Source: a bacterium (GTDB lineage: Bacteria; Armatimonadota; Zipacnadia; Zipacnadales; UBA11051). From it: DNA of 64,000 bases. This document shows, piece by piece, positions 26,051-35,585 of this stretch; the first letter of the stretch is position 1, and every line of letters starts with the position of its first letter. Under the pieces are notes generated by a model. The model worked only from the letters and a program-made list of their open reading frames with translations, was not told the DNA's origin and did not search any database. The translations under genes were made by a program, and so were the position numbers. The DNA lies in NCBI GenBank assembly GCA_021372615.1, contig JAJFUB010000169.1:1-64000 (forward strand), in the 5' to 3' direction.

Positions 26051-26737
26051 ATGAGACGTGGCTTCACCCTTATCGAGTTGTTGGTCGTTATCGCGATCAT
26101 TGCCATCCTGGCGGCGATCCTCTTCCCCGTCTTCGCCAAGGCCCGCGAGAAGGCCCGGCAGGCCTCGTGTCTGAACAACTGCAAGCAGATTGGCACCGCC
26201 TTCCTGTCGTACTGTCAGGACTACGATGAGAAGTTCCCGCTCTACTGGCACTCGGATCTGCAGACCGACGCCAGCTCCCCGGGCGCCAAGTTCCACACCA
26301 GCAACGGCAGCGCCAGCTACCCGCCGGCCTACTACCGCACCTGGATGGACTACGTCTACCCGTACATCAAGAACACCCAGGTCTTCCAGTGCCCCTCGGG
26401 CCGCAAGCGGGAGTCGGCCTATAACTCGCCCTCGTACGGCTACAACCGCCAGATCCACACCTCCGGCACCTACAACCCGCTGACCATCGGCCAGGTCCTG
26501 CGGCCGGCCGAATGTGTGCTGACGATGGACTACGGCACCGCCTACAGCGTCTATGCTAACGTGGGCGAGTTCACTTCCTGGAACCAGTCCACCACCGGCG
26601 AGTGGGTCCACCCGCACAACGACGGCGCCAACATCACCTTTGCCGACGGCCATGCCAAGTGGCTCAGCCGGTCCGACGGCACCGTCACCGGCGGCACCGA
26701 GGCGACCAACCGCGCCTGGAACCCGACGCTGCCCTGA
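26051..26737 (+). CDS. Pilin-like protein, array member 2
   Basis: 228 residues. The ATG at 26051 follows GAGGTG by 7 bases and gives the leader MRRG; an in-frame GTG nine bases earlier is less likely. After the pilin helix, [24 protein letters not shown] replaces the more usual LSNLKQ phrase. The tail reads [20 protein letters not shown], the conserved DGH-KW box. Its closest relatives in the window share only the N-terminus and this box; the middle is divergent, as expected for the exposed part. Confidence 0.86.
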   Translation: MRRGFTLIELLVVIAIIAILAAILFPVFAKAREKARQASCLNNCKQIGTAFLSYCQDYDEKFPLYWHSDLQTDASSPGAKFHTSNGSASYPPAYYRTWMDYVYPYIKNTQVFQCPSGRKRESAYNSPSYGYNRQIHTSGTYNPLTIGQVLRPAECVLTMDYGTAYSVYANVGEFTSWNQSTTGEWVHPHNDGANITFADGHAKWLSRSDGTVTGGTEATNRAWNPTLP

Positions 26738-27021
26738 CGCGCGGCGCTCCAGGGGCCGCCTCCGCCCGGAGCCAGACGATCGGTAGTGCCGCCTTCCAGC
26801 CCGCCTCCGGCCACGACGGCACGAACACCGTCTTGTGCGGCAGCCGTGTCAGGTGGTATAAGAGTATGATCGTTCCTGCCAACTCCGCCAGCCACGATCG
26901 TACTGGCGGGTCACACGGTAGTTGCCTTTCCTGTTGCTGGCTATGCCTCGCCGGGTGCGGCGGCCCGAATCGCCCACCGGCCTCATAGACATCCCAGGAA
27001 CGACGCCGCTCAGACATCCAG

Positions 27022-27057
27022 GCCCATCCCCCGGCGCACCAGTCGCCGGGGGTGGGC
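27022..27057 (+). terminator. Hairpin in the gap before array member 3
   Basis: GCCCATCCCCCGGCG pairs with CGCCGGGGGTGGGC, with one bulged base and a 7-nt loop. It is the only clear structure in the 425-base gap 26738-27162, apart from a TATAAG/TATGAT AT-rich patch near 26857-26871. I see no gene in that gap. Confidence 0.5.
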
Positions 27058-27162
27058 TGTGCCTACGCCCTCAAGCGACCTGCATGTCCCGAGTTCATGC
27101 AGTGACTTGCCCGCACTGACCGGGGAGCGCCAGTATCACGCGTTTGGAAAGGGACGTCCGAC

Positions 27163-27831
27163 ATGACAAGACGTGGCTTCACGCTCATCGAGTTGCTGGT
27201 CGTGATCGCGATCATCGCCATCCTGGCCGCGATCCTCTTTCCCGTGTTCGCCAAGGCCCGCGAGAAGGCCCGGGCCGCCTCCTGTCTGAGCAACGTCAAG
27301 CAGATCGGCCTCGCTATCCTGCAGTACGCCCAGGACTATGACGAGAAGCTGCCGTATGCGTACTGGGGCGCCGGCAGCCAGTACACCTGGCCCAACGGCG
27401 TCGTCGGCGGCGGCATGTGGATCCCCTCCATCTTCCCGTACGCCAAGAACATCCAGATGTTCAACTGCCCCTCCAACACCTCGACCTGGACGGGCGGCTA
27501 CATCGGTAACGGCTTCTCGTACCCCTACAACGGCAACCTCAACGGCCTGTCGCTGGGGAGCATCAGCTACCCCACCCAGTGCGTCCTGAACGTCTGTGGC
27601 TGGTACTACCAGACCACCGGCAACAACAACTACGAGAGCACGGGCGGCAACCCCCTCGGTGGCCCCAGCATCAAGAAGTGGCATAACGAGGGGACCAATG
27701 CCGTGCACGTGGACGGCCACGCCAAGTGGTACCAGTTCGGCCGCATCTGGCGCGGCAACTCATCCTGGCCCACGGGCGAGTGGGCCGGCAGCGCGGCCAA
27801 CGTGATCTACTGGACCGCCGGCGGCAGCTAG
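27163..27831 (+). CDS. Pilin-like protein, array member 3
   Basis: 222 residues, leader MTRRG. It has the standard helix and [15 protein letters not shown]. The middle is rich in Gly, Asn, Tyr and Trp ([18 protein letters not shown]), and the tail has [28 protein letters not shown] serves as ribosome site. The region 27114-27137 just upstream (CACTGACC...CCAGTATCAC) is shared with the next gene and may be a common control site. Confidence 0.87.
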   Translation: MTRRGFTLIELLVVIAIIAILAAILFPVFAKAREKARAASCLSNVKQIGLAILQYAQDYDEKLPYAYWGAGSQYTWPNGVVGGGMWIPSIFPYAKNIQMFNCPSNTSTWTGGYIGNGFSYPYNGNLNGLSLGSISYPTQCVLNVCGWYYQTTGNNNYESTGGNPLGGPSIKKWHNEGTNAVHVDGHAKWYQFGRIWRGNSSWPTGEWAGSAANVIYWTAGGS

Positions 27832-27877
27832 GGCGCCCGGGTTCGCCTTCGCATCCGCGACTGACTGGGGCACTTGG

Positions 27878-27903
27878 GGGGGCGAGCCACACGGCTCGTC
27901 CCC
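27878..27903 (+). terminator. Hairpin after array member 3
   Basis: GGGGCGAGCC-ACAC-GGCTCGTCCCC, about 10 bp with one G-T pair, followed by GTCTCTGCTTCTC. Confidence 0.6.
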
Positions 27904-27983
27904 GTCTCTGCTTCTCACTGGAACCCCCGCCGTACCCACGGCGTCAACTATTCGCGTCCACACAATGTGGCGCGACAGACCCG

Positions 27984-28005
27984 TACTGACCGGGATACGT
28001 CAGTA
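27984..28005. promoter_or_regulatory. TACTGAC...GTCAGTA inverted repeat before array member 4
   Basis: Perfect 7-bp inverted repeat with 8 bases between the arms, 30 bases upstream of the ATG. The sequence around it (ACTGACCGGG...CAGTATCAC) is conserved at 27115-27137 before member 3. It may be a protein-binding site overlapping a promoter; TATCAC could be a weak -10. Confidence 0.45.
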
Positions 28006-28035
28006 TCACTCACATCCGGAGAAGGACCTCGCAGC

Positions 28036-28656
28036 ATGACAAGACGCGGTTTCACACTCATTGAGTTGTTGGTCGTGATCGCCATCATCGCGATCCTGGC
28101 CGCCATCCTCTTCCCGGTCTTCGCCAAGGCCCGCGAAAAGGCGCGGCAGTCGAGTTGTCTCAACAACATGAAGCAGCTCGGTCTGGCCGTCTTGCAGTAC
28201 TCCCAGGACTACGACGAGCAACTGCCCTATGTCGCCCTGGGCAATGTCACCTACACGCTGCCCAACGGCAGTTCGTACACCGGCGCCGTGTTGTGGCACA
28301 CCATGCTCCACCCGTACATCAAGAACGTCCAGGTCTACAACTGCCCCAGCTATAGCACGCTGATCTACACCGGCCAGTACACGACTGGCGGCTCGTATGG
28401 GATGAACATCCTGGCCGCTGGCGACGCCGTCGGCGCCGTCAACTTCCCGGCCGAGACGATCATCTTCGCCGAGGCCACCGGCGGCGACTCGTACAACCTC
28501 GACGGCGACTCCGGCGAGATGGCCGGCCGCCACAACGAGGGCCTCAACAACGCCTTCCTCGACGGCCACGCCAAGTGGATGCAGTTGACGAAGGTGCCGG
28601 CTTACAGCTCCTCCAGCCGCTACTGGGAACCGTCCTACACGGGGAGCAACCCGTAG
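28036..28656 (+). CDS. Pilin-like protein, array member 4
   Basis: 206 residues from the ATG at 28036 (GGAGAAGGAC upstream, leader MTRRG). Nearly identical to member 5: I count about 17 differences over 206 aligned residues, without gaps, so the two arose by a recent duplication. The tail is [20 protein letters not shown]. The frame is open upstream but does not add a family-like sequence. Confidence 0.88.
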   Translation: MTRRGFTLIELLVVIAIIAILAAILFPVFAKAREKARQSSCLNNMKQLGLAVLQYSQDYDEQLPYVALGNVTYTLPNGSSYTGAVLWHTMLHPYIKNVQVYNCPSYSTLIYTGQYTTGGSYGMNILAAGDAVGAVNFPAETIIFAEATGGDSYNLDGDSGEMAGRHNEGLNNAFLDGHAKWMQLTKVPAYSSSSRYWEPSYTGSNP

Positions 28657-28684
28657 CCGTAACTCCCTTCCGTCCCCCCCATCA

Positions 28685-28711
28685 GGCCCGGACCACGCAC
28701 CGGTCCGGGCT
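28685..28711 (+). terminator. GGCCCGGACC-type terminator 1
   Basis: GGCCCGGACC with GGTCCGGGCT (10 bp, one G-T pair), followed by TGGTGTCTTC. First of four related hairpins that end array members 4 to 7. Confidence 0.7.
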
Positions 28712-28848
28712 TGGTGTCTTCCCGGCAACCGCGGCCAGACAGCCACGGCGTCACTCGCCGAGGGCGGGGTGTCCGCCGTAGCCCGCACAGCGCAGGCGGA
28801 GGGCGACCTCGCCGCGCACGCGTCTGCCCTGGGCCGCACAGATACAGG

Positions 28849-28875
28849 TTGATGCGCACATCCGCATGGTATACT
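28849..28875 (+). promoter_or_regulatory. Promoter of array member 5
   Basis: TTGATG, 15 bases, TATACT. The block CAGATAC(A/G)GGTTGATG and CGCATGGTATACT is repeated before member 6. The 15-base spacing is short for sigma70 but is kept in all three copies seen. Confidence 0.55.
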
Positions 28876-28913
28876 GCAACAAGCAGTCCTACTCCCCAGA
28901 CGAGGTGACAGAC

Positions 28914-29534
28914 ATGACGAGACGCGGTTTCACGCTCATTGAGTTGTTGGTCGTGATCGCCATCATCGCGATTCTGGCCGCCATCCTCTTCCCGGTCTTT
29001 GCCAAGGCCCGGGAGAAGGCACGGCAGTCGAGCTGTCTGAACAACATGAAGCAGCTCGGCCTGGCCGTCTTGCAGTACTCCCAGGACTACGACGAGCAAC
29101 TGCCCTGGGTCGCCCTGGGCAACTGCACCTACACGCTGCCCAACGGCAGTTCGTACACCGGGGCTGTGCTCTGGCAGACCATGCTCTACCCGTACGTCAA
29201 GAACGTCCAGGTCTACAACTGCCCCAGCTATAGTGCGCTGATCTACACTGGCCAGTACACGGGCGGCGGCTCGTACGGCATCAACGGCCAGGCTGCCGGT
29301 GACGCCATCGGCACCGTCAATTTCCCGGCCGAGACGATCATCTTCGCCGAGGCCACCGGCGGCGACTCGTACAACCTTGACGGGGACGCCGGCGAGATTG
29401 CCGGCCGCCACAACGAAGGCCTCAACAACGCCTTCCTCGACGGCCACGCCAAGTGGATGCAGTTGACGAAGGTGCCAGCCTATAGCGCCAACAGCCGGTA
29501 CTGGAACCCGTCCTACACGGGCAGCAACCCGTAG
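28914..29534 (+). CDS. Pilin-like protein, array member 5
   Basis: 206 residues from the ATG at 28914, preceded by GAGGTGACAGAC. Near-duplicate of member 4. Changes cluster in exposed-looking positions of the middle and at the last residues, while the pilin helix, the [24 protein letters not shown] stretch (in parts) and the DGHAKW tail are the same. One added Cys (NCTY) has no partner in member 4. Confidence 0.88.
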   Translation: MTRRGFTLIELLVVIAIIAILAAILFPVFAKAREKARQSSCLNNMKQLGLAVLQYSQDYDEQLPWVALGNCTYTLPNGSSYTGAVLWQTMLYPYVKNVQVYNCPSYSALIYTGQYTGGGSYGINGQAAGDAIGTVNFPAETIIFAEATGGDSYNLDGDAGEIAGRHNEGLNNAFLDGHAKWMQLTKVPAYSANSRYWNPSYTGSNP

Positions 29535-29559
29535 CCGCAACTTCCTTCCGTCCTCCCCT

Positions 29560-29590
29560 CAGGCCCGGACCTGCCACCGGTCCGGGCCTG
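29560..29590 (+). terminator. GGCCCGGACC-type terminator 2
   Basis: CAGGCCCGGACC (29560-29571) with GGTCCGGGCCTG (29579-29590), a perfect 12-bp stem, followed by ATGATTCC. Confidence 0.7.
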
Positions 29591-29651
29591 ATGATTCCCC
29601 GCCACGGCCAGCCCGCGCCCCCTAGGCTGCTCTCAGGCGCCCAGATACGGG

Positions 29652-29678
29652 TTGATGTACGGCCGCGCATGGTATACT
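29652..29678 (+). promoter_or_regulatory. Promoter of array member 6
   Basis: TTGATG, 15 bases, TATACT, with the same flanks as at 28849. Confidence 0.55.
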
Positions 29679-29715
29679 CTGTGTATCGCTCATATCTGCG
29701 AACGAGGTGAGAGAC

Positions 29716-30414
<699 letters not shown>

Positions 30415-30436
30415 GCGCTCCCGCACTGCCACCCCC

Positions 30437-30471
30437 AACCGGCCCGGACCTGACACAGGTCCGGGCCGGTT
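30437..30471 (+). terminator. GGCCCGGACC-type terminator 3
   Basis: AACCGGCCCGGACCTG with CAGGTCCGGGCCGGTT, a perfect 16-bp stem with a 3-nt loop, followed by CGTTTGCTC. Confidence 0.75.
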
Positions 30472-30591
30472 CGTTTGCTCTGGCGCTCCGTCCCCACATC
30501 TCACGGATTGCCATGGCCCTGCCGCGCGTCTACAAACCACATGTCGTGCCGACCCGTCTCAGCTTCTGCCCCCGGAAGCGTGGAGGCGGTG

Positions 30592-30618
30592 TTCAACGTC
30601 ATCCAGAAAGGGTATAAT
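30592..30618 (+). promoter_or_regulatory. Promoter of array member 7
   Basis: TTCAAC, 15 bases, TATAAT. It keeps the 15-base spacing of the two neighbouring pilin promoters. Confidence 0.5.
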
Positions 30619-30656
30619 GCTGTAGAGTTCGTCATCCCCACCACGAGGTGACAGAC

Positions 30657-31283
30657 ATGACCAAGCGCGGTTTCACCCTCATCGAGCTGTTGGTTGTGAT
30701 CGCGATCATCGCGATTCTGGCGGCGATCCTGTTCCCGGTCTTCGCCAAAGCCCGGGAGAAGGCCCGGCAGACAAGCTGTCTGAGTAACATCAAGCAAATT
30801 GGGATCAGTTGGCTGATGTATGCCCAGGACTATGACGAGACGACCATGCCGGTGAACACCCCGCCGGCCGGAACCTACACGCTGCCCAATGGCACTACCT
30901 ACACCGGCTACGTCCTGTGGCCGACGCTGCTGTACACCTACACCAAGAACATCCAGCTCAACAACTGCCCCAGCAACTCGTACCGGTGGGCCGGCGAGTA
31001 CAATGGCGCCTCGTGCTACGGCTACCTGAGCATCAACTGGGGCCCCAAGTCGCTCGGCAACTACACCCAGCCGGCCAACACCCTCGTGTTCTATGATGTC
31101 CGTTCGGCCGGTGGCTTCACCAACCAGTACGCGCCCGGCGTGGGCACCGTCGCGCAGCAGTACCTCGACTCCGGCTTCAGCAACATCCACAACGAGGGCT
31201 CCAACGTCCTGTTCGCCGACGGCCACGGCAAGTGGCTGTCCCTGACCAGTGCCCTGGGCAACCGCAGCATGTGGTCGCTGTAG
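30657..31283 (+). CDS. Pilin-like protein, array member 7
   Basis: 208 residues from the ATG at 30657 (CGAGGTGACAGAC upstream; leader MTKRG). The helix is standard, followed by [21 protein letters not shown] (in parts). The ThrTyrThrLeuProAsnGlyThr stretch resembles members 4 and 5. The tail is [20 protein letters not shown]. It is the last member before the convergent lyase gene. Confidence 0.87.
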   Translation: MTKRGFTLIELLVVIAIIAILAAILFPVFAKAREKARQTSCLSNIKQIGISWLMYAQDYDETTMPVNTPPAGTYTLPNGTTYTGYVLWPTLLYTYTKNIQLNNCPSNSYRWAGEYNGASCYGYLSINWGPKSLGNYTQPANTLVFYDVRSAGGFTNQYAPGVGTVAQQYLDSGFSNIHNEGSNVLFADGHGKWLSLTSALGNRSMWSL

Positions 31284-31298
31284 CCTGCCTCCATCCCG

Positions 31299-31344
31299 CC
31301 AACGACAGGCCCGGACCTGTGTCAGGTCCGGGCCTCTTCGTTGG
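31299..31344. terminator. GGCCCGGACC-type terminator 4, bidirectional
   Basis: The inner stem AGGCCCGGACCTG-TGT-CAGGTCCGGGCCT (13 bp, perfect) is enclosed by an outer CCAACGA/TCGTTGG pairing. It lies between convergent genes and can stop both. Confidence 0.75.
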
Positions 31345-31376
31345 CGCCCCCGCCGCTAACGGCAGCACTGACTCCC

Positions 31377-34300
31377 TCAGGGCTTCGGGGGCCGGGCCTG
31401 GTAGAGCGTGAGGCTCGGCAGGATGACCTCATCGCCGGGCCCGGCGATGACCACGGCGAAGCGCGCCCCCAGGCCGTCACTCCCCGCCGGGAAGCAGGCG
31501 GCGGCGAGTCGCGGCAGGCCCGTGCGGTCGAGCGTGAACTGGTCTCCCCCCGCCAGCCGCCCCTGGATTTCGCCCCGGCTGTTGAGCACTGTCATACCCT
31601 CCCGGGCGTGCGGGGCATAGCTCACGCTTGACACGATCCGGTTCTTGTCCGCGACGACTTCGTTGACCGGGCCCCCGGCCACCCGCAGGTCCTCGTCGCC
31701 GATGGAGAACTGGGTCGGACTGAGTACCTTCTGCAGCGTCACCGTCTCGCTGCTCCCCTTCGTCCGGACGATCACGGTCTGCCCCGGCGTGAGGTCCTTG
31801 CCCGCTATCGGGTCGGTCAGTTCCAGCACCCCCCCGGCATAGTCCACCCGCTTGAGGCGGCTGTGCCGCAGGCCCGAGCCCTTCAGGCTCAGCTTCCCGT
31901 ACGTCAGCGCGGTGCCGTTCAGCAGCATCGCTCGTTGCGGCCTGCCGGAGGCGTCCAGCACCAGGCACGCGGCCTGGCCGTCCACGCGCAGCTTCCCGTC
32001 CACCACGTACCTGCGCCCCGGGGCGAGCGAGTGGAAGCAGTAGTGCCGCTCCCCGCTCTTGAGGCGCACCATCACCGCCACCGCCTCGCCGTCACTCGGC
32101 ATCACCGGCACCGCCGTCACACTCTCGATCCACGGGCTCCCCGCGTAGGGCTCATGCACGCTCACGAAGGCGCTGCGCAGGTCCTGCCCTGTCCGCCGGC
32201 GGATCAGGTGCTTGACCCACTCCGGCATCCGCTGGTAGCGCTGGGGCTGGCAGTCGGCGGCAATGAGTTCCTCATCTGTGCCCACCACATGCGTCCGCAC
32301 GCCCAGGCCTTGCCACGGGCGCGTGGGCTGCCCCGGCCGGGGTGCGGTCAGCTTCCACTCGGCCACCGCCTCCCCCCGGAGCGCTGCCCGCTGGACGTGG
32401 ACGAAGAACTGGAAGCCGCTGCCGTTGTAGCCGTTGCAGGCCGTGCTCCCCAGCGGCTTGCCCTTCAGGGCCGGGTCGTCATAGAACTGCTCGTACGGCA
32501 CGTCTACCCCGGCCAGAGTCCCCTGCTCCTGCACGGGGCCGAGGGGTGGCGAGCAACTGAAGTCCGCCTGCGGCCCCATGAGTGCCCAGTCATGCTGTCT
32601 GCCGCCGCGGACATGGAAGACGTCGAAGGCATAGCTCTGCTCCGGCGCGGCCTCGACCAGCGTCGTCGCCCGGCGGTAGAGGCTGACGCCCTCGTACGAG
32701 TCGCAGGACGCGTCCACCACCTGCGCGAAGCCCCGTGTCGCGAAGGCGTGCAGGCGCCCCTCGCCGCGCCGCTGGCCATGGGCGTCCACCGTCACCGTGT
32801 TGTGGGAGATGGTGTTGCCCCAGATGCCGTACCGCCGGTGGTTGAACGCATCGGTCTGCTCCGGGTAGCCGACATCGCACAGCAGGGCGTTGTCGTGGGC
32901 GAAGAGCAGCAGGGCCAACTGGTCCCGGTGCATGTGGTGGCCCCAGGAGCCATAGTGCAGCGCCAGCCCCGTCAGCCTCCCCGGTGCGCCCGCCTCCAGG
33001 AAGCCGAGGCCGTAGCCCGAGAGCACATGTGAACGCGCCGGCACGGCAGGCGGCGGGGCTTCCGGGGAGCCCTGCAGCATCTGCGCCGGGGGGTCAGTGA
33101 ACAGATCGCCGGGACGGTCCACGTGGTTTCGCAGGTCCGCTGCAGCGCGGGGGTCGCGAAGCAGCTCCACCGCCAGCCGCAGGACCGTGTCGCTGGGACT
33201 GCCCGGCCGCGCGAACATGTCCCCGCTGTCGCCCAGGGGCGGCTGGAACTTGCCGGCCACGATCGTCTCATAGTGCCATTTGAGCAGGGCCCGGAAGCGC
33301 GGGTGCGCCAGCAGATGCTTGCCCTTGTCCCCCAGCGCCGAGGCGATCCCCGCCGGGGCATTCGTCCACAGGTAGTTGTAGCCCGGCGACTCCAGCGGCA
33401 CCCCATCGCGGTAGACCATGTTCTCCAGGGCATCCACCAGTCCGTAGTCACTGTTCGTCCGCGGTCGGGGATTGGCCAGGACCCAGTTGACCATCTCGGC
33501 CGACGTGGGGGAGGCAGTCTGCTCATCTAGGGCCAGGGCCAGGCGAATGAGTGCCTGCTGGTGCATCCCGTAGTTGCCCTGGTTGCGACCATTGCTGCTC
33601 GTGATGTCCCGCGCCATGGTCATGAGCAGGCGGTCGCGGATGAAGTTGTCCAGACCGGGACCGTCGAGGCCGGCGAGAGCCTGCAACTCCCGGTCTTCAC
33701 GCAGGAAAGGCCAGATCGCGTCATATGCCGGGGCGCAAACGTCCGCCCAGCCCACCTCCCAGATCATGTTGGTGATCCGCCCCGTGTAGTGGGGATTGTG
33801 CTCCTTGGCCTCGCGCCCTTGCTTGTTGTAGTCATAGTCGGGATAGTAGGTCGCCAGTTGCCACAACAGCACCGCGCACTTATGCGCGAACCGCCGGGCC
33901 TGAGCGGGGTCTTCGGCTACCAGCGCTCCCATGGACAGGGCCCGCAGAGCGCGCTGCAGCTCCCGTTGCATGGACCAGTGGGCGTAGTAGGCCACGAACC
34001 AGTAGTTGTGGTTGTCACCGCGCTTGTTCCAGCCCCAACCGTCGTCGGCATAGTCCCCGGTCAGTAGCGACCGGTCCTTCATCCCCGAGGCGAGATAGGT
34101 TGCGAAGTCGTTGGACGGGTACTCCTCACCCCCTGCCGGACACTTGATCTTGAACGGTCGGTCAATACTGTAGCCCCAGGTGTAAAGCCCGTTCTTGTTG
34201 GCCTCCAGCCCGTGCACCGGGCAGCCCAGGTTGTGCAGGTCATAGCAGCGCGGCACCTGCGGCGGGATGACCATGCCGCGCAGGAAGGCATCCTCCCGCG

Positions 34301-34487
34301 CCGCCCACGCCTCCGCCTCCTTCACGTACCCGCGGCGCAGGTCCCGGGCCCACTCGTGCCTCTCCAGGTTGGCGCGCATGACCGCCAGCCTGGCGTCGTC
34401 ATAGAACGTGCGCGCGGTCTTGGCGTGAGTCACCATGGGGGTCACCAGGGAACACGTGATGAGGGGCAACAGCCATAGCCTGTGCAC
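31377..34487 (-). CDS. Secreted heparinase II/III-like polysaccharide lyase
   Basis: 1036 residues from a GTG at 34487, chosen for the GGGAG site 8 bases upstream and the clean signal peptide it gives (cut near THA-KT). Residues 60-480 fit the (alpha/alpha) toroid, with NQGNYGMHQQALIRLALAL-like and YNYLWTNAP phrases. The beta-sheet part has HYGSWGHHMHRDQLALLLFA near 560 and TISHNTVTVDAHGQ, the usual Hepar_II_III signatures with catalytic-type His/Tyr. A C-terminal beta-rich region of about 250 residues makes it longer than typical lyases. It should cleave an acidic polysaccharide by beta-elimination, in the periplasm or outside. Confidence 0.82.
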   Translation of the reverse strand: MHRLWLLPLITCSLVTPMVTHAKTARTFYDDARLAVMRANLERHEWARDLRRGYVKEAEAWAAREDAFLRGMVIPPQVPRCYDLHNLGCPVHGLEANKNGLYTWGYSIDRPFKIKCPAGGEEYPSNDFATYLASGMKDRSLLTGDYADDGWGWNKRGDNHNYWFVAYYAHWSMQRELQRALRALSMGALVAEDPAQARRFAHKCAVLLWQLATYYPDYDYNKQGREAKEHNPHYTGRITNMIWEVGWADVCAPAYDAIWPFLREDRELQALAGLDGPGLDNFIRDRLLMTMARDITSSNGRNQGNYGMHQQALIRLALALDEQTASPTSAEMVNWVLANPRPRTNSDYGLVDALENMVYRDGVPLESPGYNYLWTNAPAGIASALGDKGKHLLAHPRFRALLKWHYETIVAGKFQPPLGDSGDMFARPGSPSDTVLRLAVELLRDPRAAADLRNHVDRPGDLFTDPPAQMLQGSPEAPPPAVPARSHVLSGYGLGFLEAGAPGRLTGLALHYGSWGHHMHRDQLALLLFAHDNALLCDVGYPEQTDAFNHRRYGIWGNTISHNTVTVDAHGQRRGEGRLHAFATRGFAQVVDASCDSYEGVSLYRRATTLVEAAPEQSYAFDVFHVRGGRQHDWALMGPQADFSCSPPLGPVQEQGTLAGVDVPYEQFYDDPALKGKPLGSTACNGYNGSGFQFFVHVQRAALRGEAVAEWKLTAPRPGQPTRPWQGLGVRTHVVGTDEELIAADCQPQRYQRMPEWVKHLIRRRTGQDLRSAFVSVHEPYAGSPWIESVTAVPVMPSDGEAVAVMVRLKSGERHYCFHSLAPGRRYVVDGKLRVDGQAACLVLDASGRPQRAMLLNGTALTYGKLSLKGSGLRHSRLKRVDYAGGVLELTDPIAGKDLTPGQTVIVRTKGSSETVTLQKVLSPTQFSIGDEDLRVAGGPVNEVVADKNRIVSSVSYAPHAREGMTVLNSRGEIQGRLAGGDQFTLDRTGLPRLAAACFPAGSDGLGARFAVVIAGPGDEVILPSLTLYQARPPKP

Positions 34488-34840
34488 GGCGATCACTCCC
34501 GAGGCTCGTCGGTGACGGGCGTCGTAGACTGCAAGCAGCGCGGCGCAAGCTCCGACACGCCCCGCGTCCATTGCCACCGGCGTCACCGGCCGGCCGAACG
34601 CGCCCGGGTCAGCGCCCGAGGTTCCGGCGGCCGGCATCGCCGCCCTTGGGTCACGGGTTCGCCGTGGGGGGCGGCCCCCGCGGGTGGGTCGCCCGCTCCA
34701 GCGATGATGAGGGGCAGCCGGCCGCGAACGGGAAGCCGGAACAGGGCGACGAAGACATGGGTTGCAGTTGTCAGGGCGGAGAGCGCCGTCCAGGTGGTCA
34801 CAACGCGCGCCGGACAGGCTTCTTCCTCCGTCCTGCGGCG

Positions 34841-35024
34841 CAGTCCTGCCCGGGGCGGACAGCCACGGCAGGCTGAGAAGCAGTTCGAGGGCCCGGCGGA
34901 GGGTTTCGGCGAGGGAGAGCTGGGCGACGATAGGGTCAGGCAAGCCGCTGAGGACGCGCTCGCGGTCGCGGCTGCGCTGGCATGCGTCGGAGACATCCGG
35001 TTCGGCGTCCCTGGGAGCCTGCCC
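34841..35024 (-). pseudogene. Possible remnant of a GAF-domain sensor gene
   Basis: In one minus-strand frame the stretch LAETLRRALELLLSLPWLSA resembles the start of GAF domains in sensor kinases (LEEqLeraLelilSlPWL). The frame then loses any family sense, and no start codon with a ribosome site precedes it. It lies just downstream of the receiver gene, inside a 595-base gap (34488-35082) that has no other credible gene. This is a weak call that rests on one phrase. Confidence 0.28.
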
Positions 35025-35082
35025 TGGCAGCGTCTCCGCCCGACGCCAGGCCCCCGGAGCGCTGGCCGGGCCCCGCGCCCAG

Positions 35083-35454
35083 CTAGAAGGAGTCGTCCGG
35101 AAGGGCCGCGCGGAGAGCCTCGAGCAGTTCCTCCTCGGCAAAAGGCTTCCGCAGGAAGGCGATTGCTCCGCGCCGCAGTCCGACCTCCTCAGGATCGGCG
35201 CCCTCGTGCCCGGTGATCAGGATGATGGGGAGGCAATGCCCGGTATCCGCCAGGGCCTGCTGTAGCTCAATGCCAGTCATGCCGGGCATCTGCACGTCAA
35301 CGATCAGGCAAGACGGCTCCCAGGACGTCTGGTCCAGGAAGTCGGAAGCCGAGCCGTAGGTGGCGGTCTCCAGGCCCACCGAGGACAAGAGGCGCGCGAC
35401 CGCAACACGGACGGCCGGGTCGTCGTCAATCACCGCCACGATGGATGGGGTCAC
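35083..35454 (-). CDS. Single-domain response regulator, FixJ-type receiver
   Basis: 123 residues, starting at GTG with AGAGGGTGAG upstream. It is a complete receiver: the acidic pair in VIDDDPAVR, phospho-acceptor Asp in LIVDVQMPGMTG, Thr in ILITGHEG, and Lys in LRKPF. There is no output domain. It most resembles the receivers of the two LuxR-type regulators in this window (41195 and 52801). Encoded 131 bases after the sensor kinase on the same strand, it is the likely partner. Confidence 0.88.
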   Translation of the reverse strand: MTPSIVAVIDDDPAVRVAVARLLSSVGLETATYGSASDFLDQTSWEPSCLIVDVQMPGMTGIELQQALADTGHCLPIILITGHEGADPEEVGLRRGAIAFLRKPFAEEELLEALRAALPDDSF

Positions 35455-35585
35455 TGCTCACCCTCTCCAGGGCAGGGCGCGAGATGCCACTGCGATGATA
35501 GGCGTCTCGGACGGTGGTGTATATGGGACGTTAGGGCTATAGGGCGTCGCGCGGAGTGGGGCGACCTGCAGGAGAGGGTCAGCGT

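Noticed and set aside
26551-26895. Minus-strand open frame after array member 2
   Set aside because: It is largely antisense to the pilin gene, has no signature, and the rest of the gap lacks coding character.
34488-35141. Upstream extension of the heparinase-like protein by 218 codons
   Set aside because: The signal peptide and ribosome site mark the start at 34487; the upstream part is low-quality sequence overlapping the receiver gene.
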